DNA from: Sphaerothrix gracilis
GTDB lineage: Bacteria; Cyanobacteriota; Cyanobacteriia; Phormidesmidales; Phormidesmidaceae
Assembly (NCBI RefSeq): GCF_030405905.1
Contig: NZ_JASATW010000004.1
Location: forward strand, 186,001-250,000
Direction of reading: 5' to 3'
DNA length: 64,000 nt
In this document: one piece after another, positions 19,304-29,201 of the stretch
Numbering within the stretch: the first letter of the stretch is position 1
How the letters are laid out: each line of letters starts with the position of its first letter
Translations under genes and position numbers: made by a program
The notes under the pieces: model-generated
The model's database searches: none
What the model was told of the DNA's origin: nothing
What the model saw: the letters and a program-made list of their open reading frames with translations, nothing else

Positions 19304-20809
19304 TCAGACCGATGCCGCCTCAATTTGTCGAGTAACTGTTAGCGCCGAGTAGCTGACGCCAGCCGTCCCTTCTCCGGGATGGGTGCCATCTCCTACCAGC
19401 CACAGTCCTGTTACGGGAGTGCGATTGGCAAAACCGAATGGGCCAAAGGTCGCCACCCGCTGACCAATGCCGCCGACGCTGCCCTGCTCGCGTCCGGTAA
19501 AGTTCTGAAACGTGCGCGGGGTTGCCGCTTCAATATGAATTAGATTTGCCTGGCGGAGATCAAAAAACAAACTCAGACGGGCGATCGCCGTTTCGGTATA
19601 CTGCTGTTTCAAGGCTTCATAGTCCGGCGATCGCCACCAAAGGTTTACGTCCGTAAAGGAAGAGGCAATTACAGTTGCTTTACCTGCCGGGGCGCGACCG
19701 TCTCCGGGCCGGCTGACTGAGACAAAGAGCGAATTATTTTCGGCAATCGGTCCTTCATAGTCGTAGAGAAACTGCAGGTGAGGCGGACAGTTCTCTGGCA
19801 GCGCGGCTTGGTCAACGCCTAGATAAACGACGAATGCGCCTGAGGCCGGCGGCAGCTTCTCAACTCGATGTTTATAGCCTTGGGGGGCCGAGGTGCCCAG
19901 CAGTTTGACTAAATTTTGCGGCGTCACGTTGGCGACTACCTGATCGGCAGTTTCAGTCCAGACTTCCCCCGTTTTTTGATTGCGTATGGTGACGGCAGCA
20001 GCCTTATCCGCCTGAACCTGAATGTTTTTTACGGCATGGCGCATCCATAGCTGACCGCCAAACTTTTCTAAGGCCATGACCAGGCGATCGCTGAGTACCT
20101 GCATACTGCCTTTGAGGTGATACAGCCCTTGGGGAGCCTGAGAAACCCCCAGCGCCGTCGCCGCGTACAGCAGCGCCGTTTCATCAGCATCGACTTGGGA
20201 ATACAGCTTGAGCTGCAGGTCAAGAAATGTCTTTAGACGGCGATCGCCTGCCAATCCATAGCCCCGCAGCAGCTGGCCCACTGTGGAAAACGTATAGGGC
20301 AGCGTCATCAGCGTGTCAGGTCGGACTGCTTTTAAAAGCTGCGTCATATCCCAGAGATTGCGCGGCGGCAAAACGGGCTGCCGTGACTGAAACCGCCAGC
20401 TATAGTCAAACAGGGCTGATAGTAATCGCCAAAAAGGTTCACTGCCGGGAAACTGCCGCTGCCGCTCCTGTTGCCAACGTTGAGAATCGCGCCAAACCCT
20501 AATCGGCTCGGTTTCACCCGGCAGATAGACGGCACAGGCGGGATCGCAGATTGTAGCCTCAGGCAGTTCTAGGCCCAGTTCTGCAAAAATCTGATGGTGA
20601 ATTCCTCCCGGTTCTAGCCCTGCTACCTGAGTTGCCCCCACATCAAAGGTAAAACCGCGCCGCTTGAAGGTAGAGGCGCATCCTCCGGGCACAATTGCCT
20701 GGTCAAAAACGCGCACTTGATAACCCCGTTTAGCCAGCAGCGCTGCCGCTGTCAGCCCGCCAATTCCGGCTCCGATGACGATGACTGATTGACCTGCCTG
20801 GCTGACCAT
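19304..20809 (-). CDS. crtD: Carotenoid C-3',4' desaturase CrtD-type
   Basis: 501 aa FAD-dependent amine oxidase/phytoene-desaturase-like protein. The dinucleotide motif GAGIGGLTAAALLAKRGY is at residues 13-30. Then come GGCASTFKRRGFTFDVGA and VAGLEPGGIHHQIF, which match my memory of cyanobacterial CrtD. The C-terminus has GLWLVGDGTHPGEGTAGV. CrtD acts late in the synthesis of myxol-type glycosides. It is distant from crtP and crtB (38-41 kb), so the pathway is not clustered. CrtO- or CrtH-like paralogues are the main alternatives. Confidence 0.82.
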   Translation of the reverse strand: MVSQAGQSVIVIGAGIGGLTAAALLAKRGYQVRVFDQAIVPGGCASTFKRRGFTFDVGATQVAGLEPGGIHHQIFAELGLELPEATICDPACAVYLPGETEPIRVWRDSQRWQQERQRQFPGSEPFWRLLSALFDYSWRFQSRQPVLPPRNLWDMTQLLKAVRPDTLMTLPYTFSTVGQLLRGYGLAGDRRLKTFLDLQLKLYSQVDADETALLYAATALGVSQAPQGLYHLKGSMQVLSDRLVMALEKFGGQLWMRHAVKNIQVQADKAAAVTIRNQKTGEVWTETADQVVANVTPQNLVKLLGTSAPQGYKHRVEKLPPASGAFVVYLGVDQAALPENCPPHLQFLYDYEGPIAENNSLFVSVSRPGDGRAPAGKATVIASSFTDVNLWWRSPDYEALKQQYTETAIARLSLFFDLRQANLIHIEAATPRTFQNFTGREQGSVGGIGQRVATFGPFGFANRTPVTGLWLVGDGTHPGEGTAGVSYSALTVTRQIEAASV

Positions 20810-20860
20810 GAGTTTGTTACAATTCTTAACTCTATTCTCAGTGTAACTTAAAGAACAGAT

Positions 20861-21805
20861 CTATGAGGCCAAGCCAATCTCCTGTAAGCGCTGCTGCAGA
20901 TAAGTTCCTGCTGTCAGCGACGGATATCTAGCCTGCCCCCCGGTCCGAGCAACACACTCTGGCAGCGGCGTCAAGTCCACGGCTGCGCGCGGATGGACAA
21001 AGAAAGGCATGGAGAAGCGGCGATCGCGCTGATTGTCTGGATTAACGACGCGATGGGTCGTGCTTTTGAATAAGCCGTTGCTGAGGTGCTGCAACATATC
21101 GCCCGTGTCCACCACGATTTGTCCGGGCGGGGCCTGAACCGGCAACCACTGGCCGTCTGCCTGCAAGAGTTCTAGGCCGGGGGCGGTGGCCTCGCACAAA
21201 AGCGTAATTAGATTAATGTCTTCGTGGGGAGCGGCTCGTAGGCTAGCTGCTGGAGCCGTTGCCGGAACAGGCGGATAGTGGATCACCCGCAGCAGCGTAT
21301 CTCCCTGCTGAATCAAGTCTCTTAAATAGGTACGTGGCTGCCCTAGGTATAAAGCGCAGGCTTCTAGTAAAACGGCGGCGCAGGCTTCTAGCTGCTGAAA
21401 CAAGGCTGTCATAGCGGGCTGGAACTGGGGCACTTCTTGGGGCCAGAGATTAGCTAGCCCGTCAGCGGGCGATCGCCCAATGTGCCAAAACTCTTTGAGG
21501 TCAGGGTGAGGCGAATCTTTGGCATGTTCTCGCCCAAAACCGACAAAACCGCGCTGCCCTTTCAGTTCTGGTCGTTCGTACTGGTTTTTGATATCAGCGG
21601 GGAGCGTAAAAACTAATGCGGCAGCGGCATAAGCCTGCTGAATTAGCTCAGAGTCTACCGAATGCTGCTCAATGGCAAAAAAGCCAATGTCTTCGAGGGC
21701 TTGCCCTAGGTTATTAACAAAGTCTTGCTGCTCCGCCTGAGTGCCCTGGGTAAATTGCTGCAAATTAAGCAGCGGGATGGTGCGATCGCCCTCAGTGTTG
21801 CTCAT
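20861..21805 (-). CDS. 2-oxoglutarate/Fe(II)-dependent oxygenase (isopenicillin N synthase-like)
   Basis: 314 aa. N-terminal DIOX_N type region (IPLLNLQQF, ALEDIGFFAIEQH), then the jelly-roll core with HEDINLITLL (the H-x-D iron ligands), a distal His in STTHRVV, and RRFSMPFF with the Arg that binds 2-oxoglutarate. All facial-triad residues are visible, so it should be active. The substrate is unknown. Its stop lies 52 bp before the crtD start on the same strand, so the two genes could be one transcript, but this does not prove a carotenoid role. Confidence 0.85.
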   Translation of the reverse strand: MSNTEGDRTIPLLNLQQFTQGTQAEQQDFVNNLGQALEDIGFFAIEQHSVDSELIQQAYAAAALVFTLPADIKNQYERPELKGQRGFVGFGREHAKDSPHPDLKEFWHIGRSPADGLANLWPQEVPQFQPAMTALFQQLEACAAVLLEACALYLGQPRTYLRDLIQQGDTLLRVIHYPPVPATAPAASLRAAPHEDINLITLLCEATAPGLELLQADGQWLPVQAPPGQIVVDTGDMLQHLSNGLFKSTTHRVVNPDNQRDRRFSMPFFVHPRAAVDLTPLPECVARTGGQARYPSLTAGTYLQQRLQEIGLAS

Positions 21806-22364
21806 CTGCCAGTGACCTTAGCTGTATTGCACTCTACTTTATTACAGCTAGTGAAAGTGCTCAGGCAAGCTGAACTGTAAGTCGTGAAGATTGGCTATGA
21901 GTCGCGTTTTACCGCTTTACCCAACGGCAATTTTTGCCGATATTTTAACCAAGATAGCGACGGCTATGGCTTAACTGCCTGAGGTATCGGGTCAAGGGCG
22001 ATCGCGTTAGCTAGTCAGAATTAGCGCTGAGAGTATGCCTGGCTCAACCGATAGGCCATGACCCAGCAGGTGCAGGTGCAGACAAAGATGCTGCTGGCTG
22101 AGATTAGCAGAGAGAAGGAATGCTGATTCAGAAAAGATGAAACCACTGTGGCCTCCTAAAAGATCTTGGCTGAGGGTCATTTCCAAAGTGCCCTGAATTT
22201 TGGTGAGTTGCCATCCCCTTTCTCTAAAGAAGTCATACAGTTTACGCAAAGTTTAGTTGAGAAAAGACAATACAAGTTCACCTTTCTCAGAGAGCAAACT
22301 GTCAGCTCTTTCTCACCCAGTGATCCCCATGCTTTCAGCGCTAGCAGCAATTAATTTTTTCTCA
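21806..22364. other. Intergenic region without supported genes
   Basis: About 560 bp. An 80-codon minus-strand frame (22007-22249) is open but has no ribosome binding site and no family resemblance, so it is not called. No tRNA or conserved RNA motif noticed. Confidence 0.4.
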
Positions 22365-22419
22365 TAAAAAAATCTCGCTCCTGACCTGAAAATAAGTCTC
22401 AGAGGCAGCGGAGCGAGAT
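22365..22419 (-). terminator. Intrinsic terminator of the prohibitin gene
   Basis: On the minus strand ATCTCGCTCC and GGAGCGAGAT form a 10-bp stem with a 28-nt loop, followed by seven T residues (22365-22371). It lies 35 bp after the stop of the gene at 22454. Confidence 0.85.
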
Positions 22420-22453
22420 ATTTAGGCGTCAATTGCGCCGGATGGCAACAGCG

Positions 22454-23293
22454 CTATTCCTGCAGATCACCCACATTGAAGAGGAAAGGAACGCTCGACT
22501 TGGAGTCGCCTCCCATCACGAGTACGCGCGGCATCTGGGCACCACCCTTACGCCAAGCTTCGATCGCCTCTTTTTGCAGCACCAAATCACCCCCCTGCGC
22601 TTTCAGGGTTTCTGCCAGCAGCCGCTGAGCTTCGGCTCGTCCCTTGGCGCGGTTGATCTCGGCTTGCGCTTCCTGTTCAGCCTCTTGGGCAATGTAAACC
22701 GCTCGTCTAGCTCGCTGCTCGGCAATTTGCTTTTCTTCAACGGCGCGAGCAAACTCCGGTGAGAAGTTGAGATCGACGACGCTGGTATCTAGAACAATAA
22801 TGCCGTATTTTTCTAAGCGGCTATTGAGGGCAATGTCAAAGTCCTCCTTGAGTTCAGAGCGCTTAGTAATGGCTTCTTCCACTGTCCGCCGTGCCGCTGC
22901 AATCTTGAAAGATTCCTGGGTTTGGGGCGCAATAATTTTAGAAACCACGTTCTGCAAAGTTCCCTGAGTCCGGCGAATGTTGACCACCTGGATTGGGTCT
23001 AGCCGAAAGTTAATCGCAAAGCTCGCAGAGAGGTTTTGCAGGTCTTTAGTTGAGCTTTGGGCTGGTACCTCAAACTTCTGCACCGTGACATCGTAAATAT
23101 CAACCCGCGATACAAATGGCGGCTTCAGGTGAATTCCTTCCAGCAAAGCGCCATCTTGAGCTTTCCCTAAGATGCTCAGCACCCCGGTTTGCCCTGGATT
23201 GATAATGACAAAGCTACTGGAAGCTACAATGCCCACGATGACCGCCACGATAGAGATAAAAATTGGCTGCCAGCTTTGAGCTTGGTTCTTCAA
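22454..23293 (-). CDS. Prohibitin/SPFH domain membrane protein
   Basis: 279 aa from a TTG start at 23293; the frame is open to an ATG at 23368, but the TTG is preceded by AGGAAG at good spacing and removes a Cys-rich tail foreign to the family. One N-terminal membrane segment (about 12-32) is followed by the SPFH domain (NPGQTGVLSILGK, ASFAINFRLDP) and a coiled-coil tail with EEKQIAEQRARRAVYIAQEA. Prohibitin-like proteins form large membrane rings. The Synechocystis homologue (slr1106) is a plasma/thylakoid membrane protein with no clear phenotype. Confidence 0.88.
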   Translation of the reverse strand: MKNQAQSWQPIFISIVAVIVGIVASSSFVIINPGQTGVLSILGKAQDGALLEGIHLKPPFVSRVDIYDVTVQKFEVPAQSSTKDLQNLSASFAINFRLDPIQVVNIRRTQGTLQNVVSKIIAPQTQESFKIAAARRTVEEAITKRSELKEDFDIALNSRLEKYGIIVLDTSVVDLNFSPEFARAVEEKQIAEQRARRAVYIAQEAEQEAQAEINRAKGRAEAQRLLAETLKAQGGDLVLQKEAIEAWRKGGAQMPRVLVMGGDSKSSVPFLFNVGDLQE

Positions 23294-23489
23294 GGTTTTC
23301 TTCCTAATAAATGGACAGCAACATAGATCGAGTTCGGACTCAATCACCTTTACTACTATGACATCCACTTTCCGGCTTCACCGCTGGCTTGCCTGGATAT
23401 CTGCTCTCCAAGGATTTACGCAGATGGGGGCAGCAAGCGGCTGAAGGAGATTACGCCGATTTTTAAATCAATCTGTCTTTATCGCCTAA

Positions 23490-24551
23490 TTAGTCCTCAA
23501 GCTGCGGCAGGCCCAGTACTTCCCCAGAGCCTTCAACCACCTGCCCAATCTGATAAGCGGCAACGCCTGCCTGCTCAAACCCCTGAATGGCTGCTTGGGC
23601 CTGAGACGGAGCGACTAAAACCACAAAGCCAATACCCATATTAAAGGTGTTGAACATCGCTGCTGGGGAAATATCACCCGCGATCGCCAGCCAGTCAAAA
23701 ATCGGTGGTACGGGCCAGCTGCCTAACGATAGCTGCACTGACTGGTGCGGCCCCAAGCAGCGGGGCAGGTTTTCGGGAAGTCCCCCCCCGGTAATGTGGG
23801 CCATGCTGTGAATAGGCAGTCCCTGCTGCCGAACCTGCAGCACGGGTTTGACATAGAGGCGGGTAGGAGCCAGCAGCACTTCGCCTAGAGACTTGCCCTG
23901 CAGCTGTTGGGGGCGATCGCTCCAGGCATAGCCTGGTTCAGTTTGTCCCGGCGGGATTCCTTCGCTCATCACTTTACGGACTAGGCTATAGCCGTTACTG
24001 TGAACCCCCTGGCTGGCTAAGCCAATGGCAATATCGCCAATCTCAACGCGATCGCCTGACAAAATCGCCTGCTTTTCGACCACGCCGACGCAAAATCCAG
24101 CTAGGTCATATTCGCCGGGCTGATAAAACCCCGGCATCTCCGCCGTTTCTCCCCCCAGCAAAGCGCAGCCCGCCTGCTGACAGCCCGCCGCTACCCCGGC
24201 AACAACCTGAGTGAGCTGAGCGGGTTCTAGCTTCCCAGTTGCCAAGTAGTCTAGAAAAAATAGGGGTTCTGCGCCGCAGGTCAGCACATCATTGACGCAC
24301 ATGGCGACTAAATCTACACCGATGGTGTCGTGCTGATTAAGGGCCTGAGCAATTTTAAGCTTCGTGCCTACCCCATCTGTCCCTGACACCAATACTGGCT
24401 CTTTGTAGTTAGTAGCGAGCTGAAACAAGCCGCTAAAGCCACCCAACCCTCCTAGCACCTCAGGCCGATGTGTGCTTTCCACCATCTGGCGAATTTGCCT
24501 GACAAAGTTTTGACCCGCTTCAACATCGACGCCCGCAGCACGATAATCCAT
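23490..24551 (-). CDS. purM: Phosphoribosylformylglycinamidine cyclo-ligase (AIR synthetase)
   Basis: 353 aa. Catalyses the ATP-dependent closing of FGAM to AIR, step five of purine synthesis. Visible signatures: DYRAAGVDVEAG at the N-terminus, SGTDGVGTKLKIA, DLVAMCVNDVLTCGAEPLFFLDY, LLGGETAEMPGFY and HITGGGLPENLPR. Length and motif order match PurM. Stand-alone in the usual cyanobacterial manner. Confidence 0.97.
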   Translation of the reverse strand: MDYRAAGVDVEAGQNFVRQIRQMVESTHRPEVLGGLGGFSGLFQLATNYKEPVLVSGTDGVGTKLKIAQALNQHDTIGVDLVAMCVNDVLTCGAEPLFFLDYLATGKLEPAQLTQVVAGVAAGCQQAGCALLGGETAEMPGFYQPGEYDLAGFCVGVVEKQAILSGDRVEIGDIAIGLASQGVHSNGYSLVRKVMSEGIPPGQTEPGYAWSDRPQQLQGKSLGEVLLAPTRLYVKPVLQVRQQGLPIHSMAHITGGGLPENLPRCLGPHQSVQLSLGSWPVPPIFDWLAIAGDISPAAMFNTFNMGIGFVVLVAPSQAQAAIQGFEQAGVAAYQIGQVVEGSGEVLGLPQLED

Positions 24552-25063
24552 CAGTCCTGTCCGTTAATAAGTAGATGAGTAAATTGCATGGGTGGCTTTA
24601 GCGTAGCTAATACGTCAGAGATGCCTTAGCTACTGCTATTGACTCCAAAGTCAGCATTAGATTATGCATAAAAGTGAATATTCCATGCCAGCTTTTGGCC
24701 TAAAATCGGCAGAAAACGAAATTTAATTAATTTGTTTTCTCTAAGCAGTTGCCTCAAAGATATAAAAGTTTGTAAACGTTTCCATCTCTCTGGAAACCTG
24801 AAAATAACCCTGAAAAGCTTGTCAGTAGACCATCCGCTAAGAAATGTAAAGTTTCCGTGAATTTTCGGAGTCAGGCATTCTCCTCAAAAACACCCTGATC
24901 CCGAATACCTATTCTTCGTGCTAACGTACATTTCGGTCAACAGCAGAGGGTGAAATCGCAATGGTTATGAGTTAGAGACAGCTACGCGAAGCTGTCTTCG
25001 CACTGAATTGACACAGCCGTCTCTCAGCCGTAATCGCTTTTCAAGACATTTGTTGATGGACTT
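24552..25063. other. Intergenic region with an 8-bp-arm hairpin
   Basis: 512 bp between the divergent purM and rlpA-like genes. AGACAGCT (24976-24983) and AGCTGTCT (24990-24997) form a hairpin with loop ACGCGA, about 70 bp before the rlpA start; it could be an operator or leader hairpin. The remainder is AT-rich and shows no ORF. Confidence 0.45.
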
Positions 25064-26074
25064 ATGAAACAAAAATTTTTGGGTAGCCTTACCGCAGCGC
25101 TGGTCATGTCTACGATTGGCGCTACGCTATCGGCTAATGCCCAGCAAACGGATGACCTAGGTCAAAATCTTTCGGATAGTGCGGTCTATGCTTCAAATTC
25201 AGCAGCCGACGATGAATCTCAAACAGCTAGTTCAGTCCAGATTTCTGCTAGCGAATCTAATCTCGATCAGGACTTTGTGCGTGTATTGGGACATCCACTC
25301 GATACTCGTCAGGCTGCTACGCTCTACATCCACGACATCCCTGTCCTGACATTCCTGGGAACGACGCTCGATACTACCGCAGATAAGGAAGTTGCTTCGG
25401 CAGGCAGTTCCACCTCTAGAGACGCAGGCGATCGGCCAAATGTTCCCTCAGCTTCAGCCGCTCGAGATTTTAGCCACGACCCAGTTCTACGAGCCACAGC
25501 GGTCGCCTCTCGCATCAATCAGCTCACCCGCAATAACCTAGATGCCAACGAAATCACGGCCCATTGGGATGCGGCTGCAGAAGTTTACGTGATCAAAGTG
25601 GGCGACGACACCCTCGTCAGCTTCAACCAAGATCTAATGCTGCCCGATACGACCCAGGATCCGGCAGAAGATGCTTTGCAGGCAACTAATCGCCTGCGAC
25701 GGCTGCTAGGCGATGAATCCCCTCTGACTGAGATTGAGGGACGGCCCCAACCTGTGACACCGCCGCCGACTACCCGTGTTGCTTTTGCGGATAGCGGCAT
25801 GGCTTCCTGGTACGGCCCCGGTTTTCACGGTCGCCGTAGCGCCAGCGGTGAAGTATTCAACCAGAATGCTCTAACCGCCGCGCATCGAACCTTGCCCTTC
25901 GGTACGCAAGTCAGAGTGACGAATCTGTCCACTAATCAGCAGGTTGTTGTTCGCATCAACGATCGCGGCCCTTATAGCCGGGGACGTATCATTGATCTCT
26001 CAGCTGCTGCAGCCCGACAGATTGGACTGGCGCGGGCAGGGGTAGGACGAGTCCGGATTGAAGTGTTGCAGTAA
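25064..26074 (+). CDS. RlpA-like double-psi beta-barrel secreted protein
   Basis: 336 aa. A Sec signal peptide ends near residue 26 (SANAQQ). A long Ser/Asp-rich middle of no known family follows. The C-terminal ~90 residues are a DPBB domain of RlpA type: GMASWYGPGFHGRRSASGE, LPFGTQVRVTN, then RINDRGPYSRGRIIDLS. The Asp of NDRGP and the preceding His/Glu region are the catalytic features of RlpA lytic transglycosylases that cut peptidoglycan lacking stem peptides. The SPOR domain of Gram-negative RlpA is absent. Periplasmic cell wall role inferred. Confidence 0.85.
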   Translation: MKQKFLGSLTAALVMSTIGATLSANAQQTDDLGQNLSDSAVYASNSAADDESQTASSVQISASESNLDQDFVRVLGHPLDTRQAATLYIHDIPVLTFLGTTLDTTADKEVASAGSSTSRDAGDRPNVPSASAARDFSHDPVLRATAVASRINQLTRNNLDANEITAHWDAAAEVYVIKVGDDTLVSFNQDLMLPDTTQDPAEDALQATNRLRRLLGDESPLTEIEGRPQPVTPPPTTRVAFADSGMASWYGPGFHGRRSASGEVFNQNALTAAHRTLPFGTQVRVTNLSTNQQVVVRINDRGPYSRGRIIDLSAAAARQIGLARAGVGRVRIEVLQ

Positions 26075-26131
26075 GTTAGGCGGTGAGTGGTCACTTTCCT
26101 GAATTCTGTCTAGTTTAAGAGTAGAAGTGGT

Positions 26132-26172
26132 TCAAAGGCCCTTTGCTAGCTGTGTCAGCGAGGGGCTTTTGA
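26132..26172 (+). terminator. Stem-loop after the rlpA-like gene
   Basis: A 16-bp stem (26132-26147 with 26157-26172) whose only irregularities are three G-U pairs, with a 9-nt loop, 58 bp after the stop. G-U pairs suggest it acts as RNA. No long T tract follows. Confidence 0.55.
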
Positions 26173-26292
26173 AGTTAGGGGGAGCAAACTGGCTCACTTA
26201 TTAAAGAGTTATTTGAAGTGGCTGATAAAGCTTGTTTGCCTCAGTGAAGCTGATAGACACTCTAAGTGAGGCCCGATTCTCAGAGGTCACTT

Positions 26293-27864
26293 GTGCAGAT
26301 ACTTAAAACAATTGACGGGCTGCGCTGTAGCCTCGCTCGGCTGGGAAAAACTCAGTCAGGTGCTGACAAGTCCGTGGCGCTTGTGCCCACGATGGGAGCG
26401 CTGCACGCGGGCCATCAAAGCTTGATTGAGCGGGCTAGGCAAGAATGCGATGTGGTGGTGGTCAGCATTTTTGTCAATCCGCTGCAGTTTGGCCCTCAGG
26501 AAGATTTGGCTCAATATCCCCGCGATTTAGCAACAGATCGGCAGATTTGTGAGGCTGCTGGGGTAGATATTATTTTTGCCCCGACAGCTACCGTCCTATA
26601 CGGGGATGACTCATTAGAGACAGCAGCTTTAACACAGGTAATGCCGCCAGCAAATATGATGGCGGCGCTGTGCGGGCCGTTTCGTCCCGGTCACTTTCCG
26701 GGGGTAGCGACGGTTGTGACTAAGCTGCTCAATATTGTCCAGCCCGATCGGGCCTATTTTGGCCGTAAAGATGCTCAGCAGCTCGCGATTTTGCAGCGGC
26801 TTGTCCCAGACTTAAATCTGACTAGTCAGATTGTGCCCTGTGCGATCGCCCGCGAGCCAGACGGTTTGGCCTACAGCTCTCGCAATCGCTACCTCTCTGA
26901 TGCGGAGCGATCGCAGGCGACTGCTCTCTACCGCAGTCTCAAGGCCGCCGAGGCCGTATTTCAAACCGACGTTCGAGATGCCGCAACTCTCGTTCAGGCA
27001 GCTCAGGCCGAGCTAGCTACCGTGCCAGCTCTGCAAATCGAATACGTTGAACTGGTGCACCCTGAGACGTTGACTCCTTTAGAGACAATTGAGACATCCG
27101 GCCTGCTGGCGATCGCTGCCTATCTGGGTAAAACGCGCCTGATTGACAACATCATTTTGCGATCGCGCCAGCCAATTGTGGCGATTGATGGGCCAGCGGG
27201 AGCAGGCAAGTCTACGGTAGCGCGGCGGGTCGCGCGGCAGCTAGGACTGCTGTACTTAGACACCGGGGCTATGTACCGGGCCGTCACCTGGCTGGCTCTG
27301 CAGCGCGGCATTGATCTACAAGATCCAGTTGCTGTGGCTGAGCTAATGCCGGAATGTAAAATTCAGCTCGCTAACGTGACGGATAGCGACGAGCCAGACA
27401 GTCCCTTTGCCACCAAAGTCTGGGTTAATCAGCAGGAAGTCACCCAGGCTATCCGCTCCGAGGCAGTGACCAAGCAGGTTTCAGCGATCGCAGCGCAGCC
27501 AATTGTGCGAGAAGTCCTGCTAGAGCAGCAGCAGGCGTATGGCGAAAAAGGCGGCGTGGTGATGGAGGGGCGCGATATTGGCACCCATGTCTTTCCTCAG
27601 GCTGAGCTGAAGGTATTCCTCACGGCCTCAGTGCACGAGCGGGCACGGCGGCGACAGCTCGATTTCAAAGCGCAAAATCAGCCGGTTCCGGAGCTGGAGT
27701 CATTAGAGCAGGCTATTTATGAACGCGATCGCAAAGACAGCAATCGTCAGGTGGCGCCGCTGAGAAAGGCCGCAGACGCCATCGAAGTTCAAACTGATGG
27801 GCTTTCGATTGCAGAAGTGGTTGAGAAAATTGTCAGCCTCTACCAGGAGCGCCTAGGCGCTTGA
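26293..27864 (+). CDS. panC/cmk: Bifunctional pantothenate synthetase / cytidylate kinase
   Basis: 523 aa from a GTG at 26293, chosen because AGAGG lies six bases upstream and the protein then starts VQILKT as PanC does; the frame is open to 26266. Residues 1-~275 are PanC (PTMGALHAGHQSLIERA with the HxGH nucleotidyl-transferase motif, FVNPLQFGPQED, GRKDAQQLAIL), joining pantoate and beta-alanine. Residues ~290-523 are CMP kinase (DGPAGAGKSTVARRVA, LDTGAMYRAVT, MEGRDIGTHVFP). This fusion is typical of cyanobacteria; why CoA and CTP supply are linked is not known. Confidence 0.96.
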   Translation: MQILKTIDGLRCSLARLGKTQSGADKSVALVPTMGALHAGHQSLIERARQECDVVVVSIFVNPLQFGPQEDLAQYPRDLATDRQICEAAGVDIIFAPTATVLYGDDSLETAALTQVMPPANMMAALCGPFRPGHFPGVATVVTKLLNIVQPDRAYFGRKDAQQLAILQRLVPDLNLTSQIVPCAIAREPDGLAYSSRNRYLSDAERSQATALYRSLKAAEAVFQTDVRDAATLVQAAQAELATVPALQIEYVELVHPETLTPLETIETSGLLAIAAYLGKTRLIDNIILRSRQPIVAIDGPAGAGKSTVARRVARQLGLLYLDTGAMYRAVTWLALQRGIDLQDPVAVAELMPECKIQLANVTDSDEPDSPFATKVWVNQQEVTQAIRSEAVTKQVSAIAAQPIVREVLLEQQQAYGEKGGVVMEGRDIGTHVFPQAELKVFLTASVHERARRRQLDFKAQNQPVPELESLEQAIYERDRKDSNRQVAPLRKAADAIEVQTDGLSIAEVVEKIVSLYQERLGA

Positions 27865-27866
27865 AT

Positions 27867-28352
27867 TCACGGCAAAACGCTGAACCAAAGCCCAATATGC
27901 ACCGTTTTAGCCAGCGATAAGTCACTGTAAAAAACGCGATCGCCCAGGCGAGCCAGCATGCCAGTTCCTCTCACCCAACCCGTTTGCAAATCGCAAAGGA
28001 GCTGAATTTGGCTATACTCTGGTGCTGAGCAGTTGGCGGTCAGGCCGGTTCTCGTCAGGTGAATTTCAATGGGGAAGGGCACCGAAGTTTGGGGTGTTAG
28101 CAGCACCGGACTAGACTGCCAGCTTGTGTGGCAGTCATTGGGGGTGCAGGCCAGAATGACGACGCCAGCCGCTAGGTGATTGATGCTAACTTGCAGCCTA
28201 TATTCGGCTGGTTCAGTCAGAGGCTGATGATCGCAATCGAGCGTCGCAATCTGATGTACCCGCAGGCTGACCTGGTGCAAAGCCGCAATTGAAGTCAATG
28301 CGGGAATATCTTCGAGTGAACTGAGCGGAAAAGGCCAATTTTCGGCGGACAT
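27867..28352 (-). CDS. Hypothetical protein
   Basis: 161 aa, no family recognised. It is predicted mostly beta, without signal peptide or membrane helix, with paired Cys residues (LACTPNDCHTSW; LLCDLQ). It is tail-to-tail with panC/cmk, stop codons 2 bp apart. An AGGAG sequence lies upstream of the ATG (GAGGAGCAAGCC). Likely a lineage-restricted cyanobacterial protein. Confidence 0.6.
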   Translation of the reverse strand: MSAENWPFPLSSLEDIPALTSIAALHQVSLRVHQIATLDCDHQPLTEPAEYRLQVSINHLAAGVVILACTPNDCHTSWQSSPVLLTPQTSVPFPIEIHLTRTGLTANCSAPEYSQIQLLCDLQTGWVRGTGMLARLGDRVFYSDLSLAKTVHIGLWFSVLP

Positions 28353-28514
28353 TTGGCTTGCTCCTCAAAACTTAGGCATTTGTGCTACCACCGCAGAATT
28401 TGCAGACAGCCATGAAGCTAGACTATGCCTCGTCATCGTCGGGAACCTAATTGAACAATGACATCAGCTTAGACAGGCAGGGGGAAGAAGCCGAGTAAAT
28501 TTATACGAGCTGTG

Positions 28515-29141
28515 CTAGCGGCTGAGCCAGGCGATCGCTTCTCGAATCCAGTCTTCCGTATCGGTACTCTTGTTCAGGGACGTATTTTGCCCGACAGCCT
28601 GTAGCGCTTGCACGATTTCACCTGTGGTATAGCCTAGCGCCAGCAGCGTTATCTCAACTTCTTCTTGAATAGTGGCTACTGGGCCGCTCCCAGGTGTCTG
28701 GGCCAGTCCAGTCTGCTGCCGCCACTCCGCCAGCTTCGTTTTCAGCTCTAGCACAATTCGCTCGGCTGTTTTAGCTCCGACTCCCGGCGTCCGTGACAGG
28801 ACGCGAATATTAGCCGCTACGACTGACTGCACTAGCTCCTGCAGTCCCAGCGTATCCAGCATTGCCATTGCCATTTGAGGGCCAATGCCGCTGACGCCAA
28901 CCAGCTGGCGAAACAGATCCCGTTCGGGCCGAGAACCAAAACCAAAAAGCACCATTTGGTCTTCCCGCACCTGCAGATGGGTATGAACCTGTATCGGCTC
29001 GCCAATGGGGGGTAGGGAAGCTAAGAGGCGAGAGGTAACCTGCAAATCGTAGCCAATTTGGTTGACCTCTAATGTGAGAATAACGCGATGATTGCCCAGC
29101 TTTTGGATGTCGCTGAGAATGCCCTTTAAATAGCTAATCAT
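28515..29141 (-). CDS. ruvA: Holliday junction helicase subunit RuvA
   Basis: 208 aa. RuvA tetramers clamp Holliday junctions and load RuvB. Domain I OB-fold (MISYLKGIL, VNQIGYDLQV, REDQMVLFGFGS), domain II with two helix-hairpin-helix motifs (LVGVSGIGPQMAMAML, RTPGVGAKTAERIVLELK), and the C-terminal RuvB-contact domain III (EVEITLLALGYTTGEIVQAL). Sixty bases separate it from the coiled-coil gene upstream, so it probably belongs to the coaD operon. Confidence 0.96.
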   Translation of the reverse strand: MISYLKGILSDIQKLGNHRVILTLEVNQIGYDLQVTSRLLASLPPIGEPIQVHTHLQVREDQMVLFGFGSRPERDLFRQLVGVSGIGPQMAMAMLDTLGLQELVQSVVAANIRVLSRTPGVGAKTAERIVLELKTKLAEWRQQTGLAQTPGSGPVATIQEEVEITLLALGYTTGEIVQALQAVGQNTSLNKSTDTEDWIREAIAWLSR

Positions 29142-29201
29142 ATAGAAAACAATGGCTGAGGCATTTGTGATGTTGCCCCGGTGTCTATCTCACCTGCAAA
29201 G

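Noticed and set aside
22007..22249. 80-codon minus-strand ORF
   Set aside because: No ribosome binding site, no family resemblance, and overlapped by another open frame; chance ORF is more likely.
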